64,000 nucleotides of DNA from Flavobacterium noncentrifugens (GCF_900100375.1 NZ_FNEZ01000003.1:220183-284182), one strand, 5' to 3'; shown: positions 52,659 to 63,400, counted from the stretch's first letter. Made by a program: numbers and translations. The notes: a model not told the origin generated them from the letters alone.

Positions 52659-53507
52659 TCATAGCGCATTCTTTTTATGTATTTTCATGAAATCAATGAC
52701 TTCTTTATACCTGTCGCTCCAGGGAAAAATATATTGTAAAATCATTGGAACATGGCTTTTATTCACAGAAATCGGTTTCACTTTTGGTTGAAAACCGTGC
52801 AGGCGTTTTAAAAATCGCTCATTGGCAACTTTAATTGACGGATAGGTTTTTTGTCCGATGTAAATTAAAAACGGCGGCGCATTTTCATCTAAATAATAGA
52901 CTGGCGAAGCGTTGCGCCAGCCTGATGGATCTTTACCCCAGGTAACATCATAATTATTTGTTTCCGTTGGCGGATTTTCTTCTAGATAATTTTTCATATC
53001 AAGCCCGGCAGCATCATTTAGGATGATTCCCGAAATGGCGCCAGGTTTAATACCGTATTGCGGATCAAGAGTAGCCAAAGCTGCCAAATGCCCGCCTGCT
53101 GAATGTCCGGTAATGTAAATTTGCTCAGTATCGCCACCGTATTTCTGAACATTTGCTTTTGCCCAAAGTATCACTTCTGCAACTTGCCGAGTCATCATTT
53201 TATAATCTGCATCGGAACTGAGCGTATAATCTGGAATGATGGTGACGATGCCTTTTTTTGCAAAATTTCGTCCGAAAAAACCATATTGGTCTTTATTTCC
53301 GGTATTCCAGTTTCCGCCGTGGACAAAAATCAGCACTGGCATTTTTTTATCTGAAAGTTTTCTTTTTGTAAAAATGTTGAGCTTGGGCTGATTTGACTCT
53401 GTTTTTAGATTTGCAGAAATGTAACAGACATCTTTAATTTTCTTTGAAGCGCAGGAAGCCATCAAAAATAAAGTAAGCAAACTAAGAATTGAAAGTCGGA
53501 TGATCAT
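52659..53507 (-). CDS. Lipoprotein alpha/beta hydrolase (BD-FAE/carboxylesterase type)
   Basis: The start at 53507 (MIIRLSILSLLTLFLMASCASKK) gives 282 residues with a lipobox; the longer frame to 53642 is unlikely. The core has VLIFVHGGNWNTGNKD (oxyanion HGG), the nucleophile in ITGHSAGGHLAAL, and a C-terminal His in NKSHVPM. A DVTWGKDPSGWRNASPVYYLDENAPPFLIYIG stretch precedes the acid residue. It is like secreted feruloyl- or acetyl-esterases of glycan users. The substrate is unknown. Confidence 0.87.
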   Translation of the reverse strand: MIIRLSILSLLTLFLMASCASKKIKDVCYISANLKTESNQPKLNIFTKRKLSDKKMPVLIFVHGGNWNTGNKDQYGFFGRNFAKKGIVTIIPDYTLSSDADYKMMTRQVAEVILWAKANVQKYGGDTEQIYITGHSAGGHLAALATLDPQYGIKPGAISGIILNDAAGLDMKNYLEENPPTETNNYDVTWGKDPSGWRNASPVYYLDENAPPFLIYIGQKTYPSIKVANERFLKRLHGFQPKVKPISVNKSHVPMILQYIFPWSDRYKEVIDFMKIHKKNAL

Positions 53508-53801
53508 AATGATTCGTTTGTTATGATTTACGAAAGTTGCCTGCCGATAGTTTCCGTAAAACCTTGTAGTAATTGTTTCAAAGTTGATAAACATTTCTAT
53601 AATCTGAATAACATTTCGATATTCAAATATTGCAAGATTCATAACACATGGTGTAAATCTTTGACAATCATTTTAACGAATTTCACATTTATTAAATTTC
53701 GTTACCGATTAATCAGCAAAAAACACTTTTTCTTAACTGTGGATTAACAGTGTTCCTATCTTTTAGTCTGAAATTGCATCAGCGAAAAAACAATTGAATC
53801 T

Positions 53802-54875
53802 ATGAAGATCTTAAAAAGCATCAACCAGTTCAGAAGGGTTTTCATGAAAAAGCTCACCGGAAACATCGGACGCCAAAAGCAAGGTTTTTATCCTGTATTG
53901 ATCAGCAATTCAAGAGCAGTAAAAATCCTGATTTGCAGGCCAAATGCGCGACTCGGGAATTTATTGATGCTCACGCCATTGATCCAGGAAATCCGTCAGC
54001 ATTTTCCCGGATGCACGATCGACTTATTCGTAAAGGGAAGCCTCGCTCCTGTCATCCTTAAAAATTATCCTGAAATCGGAAACATTATCGAATTGCCGGC
54101 AAAGCCTTTCAGCCATTTATTTTCTTACATTTTAAAATGGTTCAAGATCAGGAAAAATAATTATGATCTTGCTATAAATGCGACTGAAAACTCCTCTTCG
54201 GGAAAGCTTTCCGTAATGTTTTCACGGGCAAACCACAAGATTTTTGCCAATGAAACCGAAAGCCTTTCAGCCATTTTTCCAGATGCTGTGCACATGGCGA
54301 AAAACCCGGTCTATACTTTCAGAAGGTATTTTCCAATTGCTCAGGCAAATAAAAGAATACCGCCTTTAAACCTTAGACTCAACGCTTTTGAAAAAGCACG
54401 TGGCAAAGACATTTTACAACATCTTACCGGAAATTCTAAAAAAACGATCTGCATCTTTACGTATGCAACGGGCGAAAAGTGCTATCCCAAAACGTGGTGG
54501 ATGCCTTTCTACCAAAGTCTTTTAAACGAATTTCCGGATTACCATATTGTCGAGATATTGCCGGCGCATGATGATTCGCAAATCGATTATAAAGCACCTT
54601 CGTTTTTCAGCAAAAGCATCCGTGAAATTGGTGCGGTGATATCGAACGCCGAACTGTTTATTGGTGCCGATAGTGGCATGATGCATTTGGCGAGTGCAGT
54701 AAACACACCGGTAATCGGGCTTTTTTCTGTCACTTCTGCCGAAAGGTACAAACCATATAACGATTACAGCATTTCAGTCAATACCAACGAAAAAACGACG
54801 GAAGAATTGGTTCTGTCAATAGCAAACGTTTTACAAGTGAAGGCTTCAGACAGGCTTTTGAAGCGTCAGTTATGA
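53802..54875 (+). CDS. Glycosyltransferase family 9 protein (heptosyltransferase-like)
   Basis: This 357-residue protein has the GT9 N-terminal motif RLGNLLMLTPLIQEIRQHFPG and the C-terminal nucleotide-sugar loop LFIGADSGMMHLASAVNTPVIGLF, followed by SAERYKPYND. GT9 enzymes add heptose or related sugars to the lipopolysaccharide core at the cytoplasmic membrane. No other LPS gene is close. It ends one base before the converging msrA-like gene. Confidence 0.88.
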   Translation: MKILKSINQFRRVFMKKLTGNIGRQKQGFYPVLISNSRAVKILICRPNARLGNLLMLTPLIQEIRQHFPGCTIDLFVKGSLAPVILKNYPEIGNIIELPAKPFSHLFSYILKWFKIRKNNYDLAINATENSSSGKLSVMFSRANHKIFANETESLSAIFPDAVHMAKNPVYTFRRYFPIAQANKRIPPLNLRLNAFEKARGKDILQHLTGNSKKTICIFTYATGEKCYPKTWWMPFYQSLLNEFPDYHIVEILPAHDDSQIDYKAPSFFSKSIREIGAVISNAELFIGADSGMMHLASAVNTPVIGLFSVTSAERYKPYNDYSISVNTNEKTTEELVLSIANVLQVKASDRLLKRQL

Positions 54876-54876
54876 T

Positions 54877-55383
54877 TCAGATTAAATGCTGAAGTTTTTC
54901 CAAATCTGCAACAGCAGTAAATTTTGACAGCAGCATTTTTAATTTCGGATTGATGTAAGTCTCGCAGAATGGCTTTTGTGGATCATTGAAATAATAATTT
55001 AACGCTTCGGGATTGTTTCTTTTAAAATCCCTGAACGGAAGTACTTTCGTAATGATTTCGGTTTCAAAATCCTGCTGAAGCGTTTCAATGGTCTTGGCTG
55101 CAATTGCCGCATCTTTATCGGTAAATACATAAACCGCCGACCGGTATTTGCCGCGCATCGAATGCACTGAAGTCGCGCTGTGCGTATGCAGATGAATGGA
55201 AATCAGGACTTTAAAACCAATCGTATCTGGATCAAAAGTGACGATTACGCCTTCAGAGAAAGTGTCATTTTCCCCATCCGAAGCAATCCAGCCTTGTTCG
55301 ACAGCAATTACGCCTTTCAATGCAGCGAAAACCGCTTCGGTACACCAATGACAGCCACCGCCGAATGCCGCTTTTCTAATCAT
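54877..55383 (-). CDS. msrA: Peptide-methionine (S)-S-oxide reductase, diverged copy
   Basis: This 168-residue MsrA has the active-site Cys11 in FGGGCHWCTEAVF, with His in place of the usual Phe after the Cys. The glutamate of WCTE and HLHTHSATSVHS (family: H..HDPT) are recognisable but altered, and the usual Tyr-rich C-terminal segment is shortened. It reduces S-methionine sulfoxide if active. It overlaps the upstream MsrB-MsrA fusion gene by 4 nt, so they are translationally coupled. Confidence 0.85.
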   Translation of the reverse strand: MIRKAAFGGGCHWCTEAVFAALKGVIAVEQGWIASDGENDTFSEGVIVTFDPDTIGFKVLISIHLHTHSATSVHSMRGKYRSAVYVFTDKDAAIAAKTIETLQQDFETEIITKVLPFRDFKRNNPEALNYYFNDPQKPFCETYINPKLKMLLSKFTAVADLEKLQHLI

Positions 55384-56363
55384 GATTGTTTCTCGGATTT
55401 GATTTTTTCTTTGTATAATATTCTAAACTTTTGGAGTTTCGGATGGATGACAACTTCGCAATATTGCGCTTCGGGATTGTTCGCATAATAATCCTGATGG
55501 TCGCTATCGGCTTTGTAAAATTGTTCGAAAAGTGCAATTTGGGTCACGATATTTTCACCAAAAGAAGGCTGCATTTCTTTCAAAACGTCTATTGCTCTCT
55601 GTTTTTCATCAGCATTTCTATAGAAAATGATACTTCGGTATTGCGTTCCTACATCGGCGCCTTGCCGGTTGGAAGTGGTCGGATTGTGCGTACTTAGGTG
55701 TATGAGGATTAAATCTTCAAACGAAATTTCATCTGGATCGTAAGTGATTTCAATCACTTCGGCATGTCCGGTCATTCCGCTGCATACTTCCCGATAGGTA
55801 GGATTGCTGATGTTCCCGCCGCTGTAACCGCTTTCGACTTTTTCAACGCCTTTCAGCTGTCCGAAAATGGCTTCTGTACACCAAAAACAGCCGCCGCCAA
55901 AAGTAATTTTTCGGGTCTTGCTGCCGACTTTTTGCAACGAAACGGCGTTCATGCAATAACGCAATCCTGACGGTGCCGGGCCATCGGGAAAAACGTGGCC
56001 GAGATGCGCGTCACAGGTGTTGCAAAGTGCTTCAATGCGAACCATCCCGAAGCTGATGTCTTTGTGATATGCCACTGCATTTTCAGCCATAGGTTGCATG
56101 AATGACGGCCAGCCGGTGCCGCTTTCAAATTTTTCTCCGCCATCGAATAATAGACTTCCACAGCAAATGCATGCATATTTTCCAGGTTCGAAATAAGAAC
56201 ACATCTCTGAACTGTGCGCGCGTTCAGTGCCTTTTAACCTGGTAATGCGAAATTCTTCATCGGTAAGTTCCTGCTTCCATTCGGCAGCTGATTTTACGAC
56301 TTTATGATCGGGAGCCGGATTGCTGTAGTTTGCAAACCGGATGATGTCAATCCATTTCAGCAT
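55380..56363 (-). CDS. msrBA: Bifunctional MsrB-MsrA methionine sulfoxide reductase
   Basis: This 327-residue fusion starts with MsrB (about 28-145): zinc pairs C65/C68 in CICC and C114/C117 in CNTC, ESGTGWPSF, and the catalytic C137 in LRYCMNA (usually RYCIN). MsrA follows (about 152-320) with C159 in FGGGCFWCTE, the Tyr/Glu set and HLSTHNPTTSNRQGADVGTQYRS. Together they repair both stereoisomers of methionine sulfoxide. No signal peptide is visible, so it should act in the cytoplasm. Confidence 0.92.
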   Translation of the reverse strand: MLKWIDIIRFANYSNPAPDHKVVKSAAEWKQELTDEEFRITRLKGTERAHSSEMCSYFEPGKYACICCGSLLFDGGEKFESGTGWPSFMQPMAENAVAYHKDISFGMVRIEALCNTCDAHLGHVFPDGPAPSGLRYCMNAVSLQKVGSKTRKITFGGGCFWCTEAIFGQLKGVEKVESGYSGGNISNPTYREVCSGMTGHAEVIEITYDPDEISFEDLILIHLSTHNPTTSNRQGADVGTQYRSIIFYRNADEKQRAIDVLKEMQPSFGENIVTQIALFEQFYKADSDHQDYYANNPEAQYCEVVIHPKLQKFRILYKEKIKSEKQS

Positions 56364-56464
56364 TGGAATATTTTTTGAATCGGTTAAAATTACGGCAATT
56401 GTTAGAAAAAAGGAAATCTGAAAAGAGGCAATTCACCTCAAGAGATTGCATCAATCTGCAATTG

Positions 56465-57985
56465 TTATCCGGCCACTTTTTGCAAAACCGGACTGTGGAA
56501 CAGTTTTTTAATCAGGCGTTGCAAACGGTCGTTGTAATCTTCTATAAGCCAGTCTTTGTAATTCTTGCTGGCTTTGTCGATGGCTTTTACATATTGCTTG
56601 ACGCGCCATTCAATTTCGGGAGCCAGGGCTTCGGCCAATGCCAGTGCTTCGCTTAAAGTTTCTGCATTTTCAAGACACATCAACGCCTGTTGCCTGATTG
56701 AAAACTGGATGACGCGTTTTGGTTTCAGGTGGTGTGCGGCAACATCCTGTAAATTCCCTTCGATGTCAAAAGCCATTTCGAGCGTATTGGGAAAGCGCGC
56801 GCGAAGTTCGGCTGAAATGGCATGAGATTGCACTGCTGAACCGCTACTGGTGTGGTATTGCAACTGTGCTGCATAATCGGCAGGGTTTTCAAAAACAAAC
56901 TTCCAATCCACCGGTTCGTGCCACTGGCCAAAGCGCTGGATGTTGTTTCCAATGTCTATGATCGTAAAGTTGTTTTTAGATGCCAACCGCCTTGCACCGC
57001 GCCCGATCATTTGATGGTATAGCGTCACCGATGTCGTCGCGCGGTTTAAAATCACCGCCTGCACCGTGGGTTCATCAAAGCCAGTGGTCAATATCGAAAC
57101 CGATGTCAGCACCGCCCCTTTTGTCTTTTTGAACCATTTCAGGATTTCTTTTCGTTCTTCGTTTGGCGTATGGTTGTCGAGGTGCTTTATCGGGATTCCG
57201 GCATCAGAAAAAAATTCGGCAACTTTTAATGATGTGTCGATTCCGTTGTTGAAAATCAGTGTTTTACTGCCTTTTACTTTGCTTTCGTAAGCTTCCAGTA
57301 AAAGTTTTAGCATCGCCGGGGAACTGTACAATTCGTTAGAGGAACTTACGGTATAATCACCGTGAATTCCGGTTTTGAGCGTGTTGAGTTCGACTTCATA
57401 GGCGTGTGACATTGGCTTAGCCAGAAATCCGCCATCGATCAGCGACTGAATGTTTTCTCCGGTTACAAGCTCGTTGTAATGCACGTTCATCGGAACCGAA
57501 ACATCAGAACTAAAAGGCGTTGCCGTTACCCCGATGACAAAAGCATTTTTGAAATTCCCGAGCAGTTTCCTGAACGAATTGTGATGCGCTTCATCGATGA
57601 TCACAAGCCCGATGTTTTGCGTCTGGATTTTTTTGGACTTGATCCTGTTCTTTAAAGTTTCGATCATGGCAACATAACAATCGCTTTTGGGATCTGCCTT
57701 TTTCGATTTGCTGTTGATGATCGCATTTTGAACACCCGAATTCTTTAAAGTTATTGCTGTTTGCCTGCAAAGTTCTGCCCGATGGGTTAAGATCATGACT
57801 TTGGAACCGGAAGTTTCGATGAAGCGTTTTGCAATTTCAGAAAAGACGACTGTTTTTCCGCCGCCTGTTGGCAATTGGTATAGAATCCTGGAATGCTGGG
57901 GAAGCGTCGCTATTTTTTCGAATAGTATATTGATGTCTCTTTCCTGATATGGATAAAGTTTTTTGACGGCAGATGCTGCTTTCAT
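56465..57985 (-). CDS. SF2 DEAD/DEAH-box helicase
   Basis: This 506-residue protein has motif Q-like YPYQERDI, Walker A LPTGGGKTVV, motif Ia LTHRAELCRQ, DEAH in VIIDEAHH, motif III VTATP, and the C-terminal VSILTTGFDEP and QMIGRGARRL (motif VI). It resembles the SSL2/RadD-type helicases of bacteria, involved in DNA repair or replication restart. No nuclease domain is fused. It is transcribed alone, 83 nt from the DUF3095 gene. Confidence 0.9.
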   Translation of the reverse strand: MKAASAVKKLYPYQERDINILFEKIATLPQHSRILYQLPTGGGKTVVFSEIAKRFIETSGSKVMILTHRAELCRQTAITLKNSGVQNAIINSKSKKADPKSDCYVAMIETLKNRIKSKKIQTQNIGLVIIDEAHHNSFRKLLGNFKNAFVIGVTATPFSSDVSVPMNVHYNELVTGENIQSLIDGGFLAKPMSHAYEVELNTLKTGIHGDYTVSSSNELYSSPAMLKLLLEAYESKVKGSKTLIFNNGIDTSLKVAEFFSDAGIPIKHLDNHTPNEERKEILKWFKKTKGAVLTSVSILTTGFDEPTVQAVILNRATTSVTLYHQMIGRGARRLASKNNFTIIDIGNNIQRFGQWHEPVDWKFVFENPADYAAQLQYHTSSGSAVQSHAISAELRARFPNTLEMAFDIEGNLQDVAAHHLKPKRVIQFSIRQQALMCLENAETLSEALALAEALAPEIEWRVKQYVKAIDKASKNYKDWLIEDYNDRLQRLIKKLFHSPVLQKVAG

Positions 57986-58068
57986 TTTAAGTGTTTTGAA
58001 AGTCTAAATTACCATATATAGACACATCAGAATTATAGCATTCTGGACAAATTTTACACCATTCTAAA

Positions 58069-59214
58069 TTAAAGTTTTGCTTTTAACATTCCCGCAGCTT
58101 TGGTGTAGCCGCCACCGGAACCATCGACAAAATGGATGTGGCTTTCTTCTAGATTCCTGACATAACACGACATGATAGATGCGCTGCTGATGTGCAAGCC
58201 GTAAAGGATCGTTCCTTCATTTTCCATTTGATCGAGCAATTGCTGCAAGGCTTCGCGCTGTATTGCCGTTCCCGAAATGACCGTGTTGATTTTTCCATCA
58301 ATGACCAAAGTATCCGACATGTCGACGAGCGTTTTAAGGTATTTTTTTCCTTTTGTTGTATTGAAATAAATGTAGCCGTAAAGTGACACAAACCATTCGC
58401 GGATGAGTTCGATCCATTTGATGCTTCCTAGCCTGGCGCGCATTTCTGCACCCAAACGGTTGAATGTAGTTTTGAGTTTGAGTTTGGCGACCGAAATGGG
58501 CTGCCTTTTTTCGGGCGTTCCATACAAGTCATCGATTTTTTCGAGGATTTTTTTAAATGCTCTGGATTGCTGCGAAACTTTACATGCGACGACTAACAAG
58601 GTAACGATTTCCTCTTTGTTTTCCGGTGGCGGAATTTCGTCCCAGCGGCATTGCATGCCACTTAAATCCAAGTCAGTCGCGATTGGTGTACCTTTTGAAA
58701 GCAGGTAATCTTCGCCTTTAATGATCTGTTCGGCATAATTGAGTCCGTTGCCAAGTACAATCGGAATTGAAAATGCAGGCGCACTGCTGAATTTGGCGAT
58801 CCTGATCTCATGTCTATTGGCATAAACCGATTCGACAGTGACACTTCCCACACGAAGATCGAGACCGGAATTTTCAAAAGTATTTTTCTTATACGCCAGC
58901 AACGCATTGGTGACTTTATCGATCAGCACTTCGGGAATCAGGAAAGTCGCACCATCACCACCGAAAAAAAATGGAACGGTAATGTTCATCGGAAAAGCAA
59001 TATTGAGTACCGAGACAATGCTTCCGGTTGCAATCAGGTTTACTTCTTCATGTTTTCCCTGCAAAACGGCATTTGTTGAACCTTTGATATCGGTAATCAC
59101 AACATGCCATTCTTTCGGAACATTGTAAAATAATTTTTCCCTTGAGAAGAGTTCGCCAAGTGGTATTTTATTTGGATGAAGATTGGAATAAAACTGGCTA
59201 TTGTTGGTAGGCAT
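58069..59214 (-). CDS. DUF3095 family protein, cyclase-like fold
   Basis: This 381-residue protein matches DUF3095. WHVVITDIKGSTNAVLQGKHEEVNLIATGSIVSVL is the characteristic first segment and looks like the metal-binding D-x-K-G-S-T loop of class III nucleotide cyclases. FFFGGDGATFLIP contains a second Gly-Gly-Asp motif (GGDG), as in GGDEF/cyclase folds. The family is uncharacterised. Nucleotidyl cyclase activity is possible but unproven. Confidence 0.85.
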   Translation of the reverse strand: MPTNNSQFYSNLHPNKIPLGELFSREKLFYNVPKEWHVVITDIKGSTNAVLQGKHEEVNLIATGSIVSVLNIAFPMNITVPFFFGGDGATFLIPEVLIDKVTNALLAYKKNTFENSGLDLRVGSVTVESVYANRHEIRIAKFSSAPAFSIPIVLGNGLNYAEQIIKGEDYLLSKGTPIATDLDLSGMQCRWDEIPPPENKEEIVTLLVVACKVSQQSRAFKKILEKIDDLYGTPEKRQPISVAKLKLKTTFNRLGAEMRARLGSIKWIELIREWFVSLYGYIYFNTTKGKKYLKTLVDMSDTLVIDGKINTVISGTAIQREALQQLLDQMENEGTILYGLHISSASIMSCYVRNLEESHIHFVDGSGGGYTKAAGMLKAKL

Positions 59215-59393
59215 AAGGTCTTTTGCATGCTCGTTGAACTTCTAAAGTTACTGAATTTGATGGATTTTCCGATGCGCGAATTCCGTAAAAAAGCAAAAGC
59301 GGTAAAGCTGCAAAAACTAACAAAAATCGTATAACGGTTGGCAGTCGTCATTTTTTGAACTTTACATAAATAAATAAATTTAAATTTACAGTC

Positions 59394-59849
59394 ATGAGCA
59401 ACGAAAAAAATATCTCGGCATTGAACAACCTGATCGAAATCAACAACGACCGTGTTGAAGGTTATGAAACCGCTTCAAAAGAAACTGAATCGGCAGATTT
59501 GAAAAGCCTTTTTTCAGAATTGTCAAGTACCAGCACCTCAATCCTTAGCGAATTGCGTTCAGAAGTGAGCAAACTTGGCGGTGAGCCGGAAGAAGGCACA
59601 AGAGTAACCGGAAAATTTTTCCGCGCCTGGATGGATGTGAAAGCGGCATTGACCGGAAACAACCGTCACGAAATTTTAGCTTCATGCGAATTCGGTGAAG
59701 ATAAAGCGCAGGAAGCTTATGAAGATGTGTTGTCTGACAGCGATTCCGGACTTTCATCAGAGCAGGTGTCATTAGTTAGGGAACAACAATCCAAGTTGAG
59801 AGTGGATCACGATAAAGTGAAAGCACTTCGCGATGCTACTGCAGCATAA
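59394..59849 (+). CDS. PA2169 family four-helix-bundle protein (DUF2383)
   Basis: This 151-residue all-helical protein shows the ferritin-like DUF2383 pattern: ISALNNLIEINNDRVEGYETA, then LKSLFSELSSTSTSILSELRSEVSKLGGEPEEGTRVTGKFFRAWMDVKAALTGN and ILASCEFGEDKAQEAYEDVL. Members are often stress-induced in Bacteroidota. No clear di-iron ligand set is seen. It is a single gene with its own terminator. Confidence 0.88.
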   Translation: MSNEKNISALNNLIEINNDRVEGYETASKETESADLKSLFSELSSTSTSILSELRSEVSKLGGEPEEGTRVTGKFFRAWMDVKAALTGNNRHEILASCEFGEDKAQEAYEDVLSDSDSGLSSEQVSLVREQQSKLRVDHDKVKALRDATAA

Positions 59850-59859
59850 AATTAATTAA

Positions 59860-59889
59860 AGCCTTTGAAATTCAGAGGCTTTTTTTTAA
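59860..59889 (+). terminator. Rho-independent terminator
   Basis: AAGCCTTTG and CAGAGGCTT pair (one G-U) around a short loop, followed by a run of T's, directly behind the PA2169-type gene. Confidence 0.75.
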
Positions 59890-59953
59890 TATTAAGCTTG
59901 AAGCTATTGGCATCTGCACTCTGCATCAATTTTTTGCGTGTTGTCCTTCACAG

Positions 59954-60244
59954 TTATCCGATATAAATCGAAATGTTTTTAAGCAGATCATTGGAGTGGT
60001 TGAAAATCTCATTTATGCTTTGAATCCTGCTGCGGGTTTCAATTTTATGTTTGCTTAAAATACCAAGGTATTTTCTACGCTCATTATTTAAATAAAGCCT
60101 GCAGATGGTTTGATAGCGATCGTCTTCGAGCAAAATCGCTGTGTAGCCTTTCATGGTTTTGTAGGTGATTTTTTCAGGCGAAAGCCTTGGTGCCAAGATT
60201 TCTCTGACAATAGATACGGCTTTTTCAGCCTCAATATTTTCCAT
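59954..60244 (-). CDS. Orphan domain like the C-terminus of Bacteroidota restriction-type proteins
   Basis: With the start at 60244 (MENIEAEKAVSIVREIL) the protein has 96 residues; 60268 would add eight. The pattern KAVSIVREILAP-L, ITYKTMKGYTAILLEDD-YQTICRLYLN--RRKYLGIL, SINEIFNHS matches, from memory, a domain at the end of HsdR_N_2-type type I restriction-related proteins of Flavobacteria, where it reads DTKSYFGVLLDDNNRKPICRLHFN. Here it stands alone without nuclease or helicase parts. Its function is unknown. Confidence 0.55.
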   Translation of the reverse strand: MENIEAEKAVSIVREILAPRLSPEKITYKTMKGYTAILLEDDRYQTICRLYLNNERRKYLGILSKHKIETRSRIQSINEIFNHSNDLLKNISIYIG

Positions 60245-60365
60245 AATGATCGTATTAGGGTTAATCATTTATTATTGTAAACTTGGGGACTGTAAAAATC
60301 GTAAAAGTTATTGGGCTAAAACTTATATAATTTGTATTGATATTTACACGATTTCAACATATAAG

Positions 60366-60393
60366 AAAAGCCTCCGATAATATGGAGGCTTTT
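60366..60393. terminator. Rho-independent terminator
   Basis: The arms AAAAGCCTCC (60366-60375) and GGAGGCTTTT (60384-60393) form a 10-bp stem with an 8-nt loop. It lies behind the T9SS beta-helix gene (leftward). Confidence 0.8.
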
Positions 60394-60414
60394 AAAATTG
60401 GAGGTTTTAAATAT

Positions 60415-63400
60415 TTAATTCAATAATATTTTTTGTGTATAAATTGCATTTTTATCAGATGTAGCCTGAAGAATGAGCAACTGATTTTTTATGCTTAAAG
60501 CTCCTGTGTTAAACTCCTTTGCATTGATATTTTGTTTGCTGAAAATTAACTTTCCGTTTAAATCGAATAACTGTACAGCTTCAATGGTTTCGGTAGATTT
60601 TATGAAAACCGAATTATTGTCAGAAAATGCAACCGTATTTTGCTGCATTTGATAAATATCATTCATAGCAAGCGTTTCATTTAAAAATCTGATTTCAAAA
60701 CGATCGTTAAAAGTTCCCGTTGCAGTTGTAAAATTGTAATTTCCCGATTTGATATTGTGTACCGCATTCAGCAGTTTGTCCACTAAATAAATTTCCTGTC
60801 CGTTAAATAAACCTTCGTAACCGTCTAATGCAATTGTAAAAGTTCCTGCAACTGTTGTTGAATATCCCAACGGAATTACCTGCTCATTGTGAAACGGAAG
60901 GGCAAGTCCCTGAATCACGAGATTTTGATTTTCAACAATGCTGTAAAAGTTTATATAGGTGTTTCCATTTACCATCAATCCGTCGTATTGCTGGTCGTAA
61001 CCATTGCTTGCTCCATTTGCATATCCGATCAACGTTTGCTTGAAAGCGCCTTGTTCGTTCATCAGATTCAACCAGAAACGATTGTCCTTTTCCAATGCCT
61101 GCACCGGATTTGACGTTTTGTAAAACTGTGTATTGTTTGTTTTGATACGCATGCTGTTTTTGAAAACGGCAGTTCCTGTTGCAAGTGTTTCTACAAAAAA
61201 CGCCTGGCCTGCTGCAATATTTCCGGCGAATGCCGCTGAAGTAGCACTTGTTTTTATTCCACCAATTTTGTTGTATGCCGCATAATCAGCACTTGAATAT
61301 CCGTAAGTGCTCACTCCGTTTTGTTGGATCGGCGTGGCATGCGTCCACAAATAGATTGTCCCGTTCAAGAAACTGCTGTTATTGGCATCATTCAGAAAAG
61401 CTTTTGCATCGATCGCTGAAGGATACGGATTTCCGATAAGGTTCATTGCCGAAACTGATTTCGTTACCGGAACTGAAATGGGCCCATTATGAGGTTTTCC
61501 TGTAAAAGAAGCATTGAACGGTGCAGCTACCGTATCTGAAAAACTCGCCGGTCCTCTAAGGATATATCCTTTTCCGTTTTCCATGGTTTCTGCACCGTTT
61601 TCGATCACGACCCAGGCACCGTTCAGCGGATTGAATTTGTAGAATTTGTCAAACCTTGTCTCAGGACTTAAATTGTACAGCGTTTGGTTTTCAATTGGAG
61701 AAGACCAATACACGAAGTCGTATTTTGTTATCGGACTCGTTGTTCTTTTCATTGTAAAGGCACCCGTTGCTGAAAGTACATCTTTAGAATCTTCTTTCAC
61801 CTGAACGAAACTTCCGCCATGTTCCACGACAACATTTCCATTGATGGTCGCATCATTCTGGATTTCTACGTACTGATCTTTGTTAATTGTCAGTATTATT
61901 CCTGCATTCACAACAAGTTCACAGGCAGCGATATTTCCCGAAGCAGTTGAATAGTTGGCTGCAATAATCGCTTTATAAGCAGTTGTCGGGCTGCCGTTGT
62001 TCCAGCTGCTGCCAGTCCAGGTTGTTGCATTGCCACATTTTGCTGCTTCAAATTCATCTGCTCCAAAATCCGGCGTTGCAGTACTTCGGGTTTCCAAATC
62101 GATATCCAAAAGTATGGTTGTAATTGGTGTCCCAAGGTTATCAAGTGTTGCATTTCCTGTAGTTGACAGATGTAAATCTGTTGCAGATAAAAAAACCGGA
62201 AGCAAATTGACCGAATGTGAATCCTGTGTCGTAGCGGTTTTCCAATTTGACAAAGCCGTCGCGTTGCCGCCGAGATATCCAATATATTGTGTGGTGTAAT
62301 AATCATTATAATCGATTTTTGCAAAAGCCGAAGCCGACACAGCCGAATAAATCGCGTAACGTGCAGCGCCAGAAGTTTGCGTGTTCATGAAAATATTGTT
62401 CACAACATTTAGCGCTGAACCTGCTGCAATGTAAAAGGCCGCAGAAAATCCGCTGTTCTGGTTGTCAACCATTTTTACGGTATTGTAATAAATTGAAATT
62501 GCCTGTCCGCTGTTGATGCAAATTCCGAATCCGTTATTTGCCAATCCGCCATTTCCCTGTGCGCGGATATTATTGATAAAATTGTTGTATACTGCTGTGT
62601 TATTTCCAGTTACAAAAATTCCGGTACTAGATGCAGATCCTGTCGTTTCTTTGATGTTGCTGATTTTATTTCCGAAGATTTTTCCGTCGCTGCTGCTCCC
62701 ATCGGTGTAGATTCCGCCGTGGATCGGATTGTAGTTGGTCGTCGTTTTCAGGATTCCGTCAATCGTATTGTTACTGACTGTGTAGTTTTTGACATTGTTC
62801 AGGTAAATTCCAACAAAAGATTTATCCGGATCTGCGGCAGCTCCAAAAACAGAATTCATAATTTTCCAGTTCTGCGTTGTTGCATTTCCAGTAATGTAAA
62901 TACCCTGGCCTACTTTGGTAAAAGTCACATTATCAATAGTATTGTTTGAATTTGCCGAAGTTGCAGCAACGGCATCGACAGCAGTTCCTCCTGAATAAAT
63001 TCCGATTGAAAGATCACCTGTAATACTTTGCTGACGGATATTTAGATTGCTGATCGTATTATTTAATGCGCCGTTTGATGTGCCTTCATTGGCAAACCAG
63101 ATCACGCTTTTTTTGGAATATTCCAAACCATTGGTATTTACAATTGTCAGATTTTTAGAAGTCGAATTGTTATTGCTGCCATTAATAAACACGTTGTCAG
63201 CACCGTTTAATTTAATTACCGATTGCGTCGACGTATAGGAATTGATATTATCAGCCTGGATGAGCACCGTTTTTCCAGCATTCGGCTTGATTGTAAACGT
63301 ATTTGTTTCGCTAGTTCCAGTAAACTGGTTGATTGCAATCGGGAAAACTTCACCTGATGAAACGGTATACGATGCGTCGTTCAAAAGAAAAATTACAGGC

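Noticed and set aside
56363..56656. Plus-strand frame between the msrBA and helicase genes
   Set aside because: Most of it is antisense to the end of the helicase gene; no RBS or family similarity.
59954..60268. Toxin-antitoxin component
   Set aside because: The small size prompted the idea, but there is no partner gene and the sequence looks like a restriction-associated domain.
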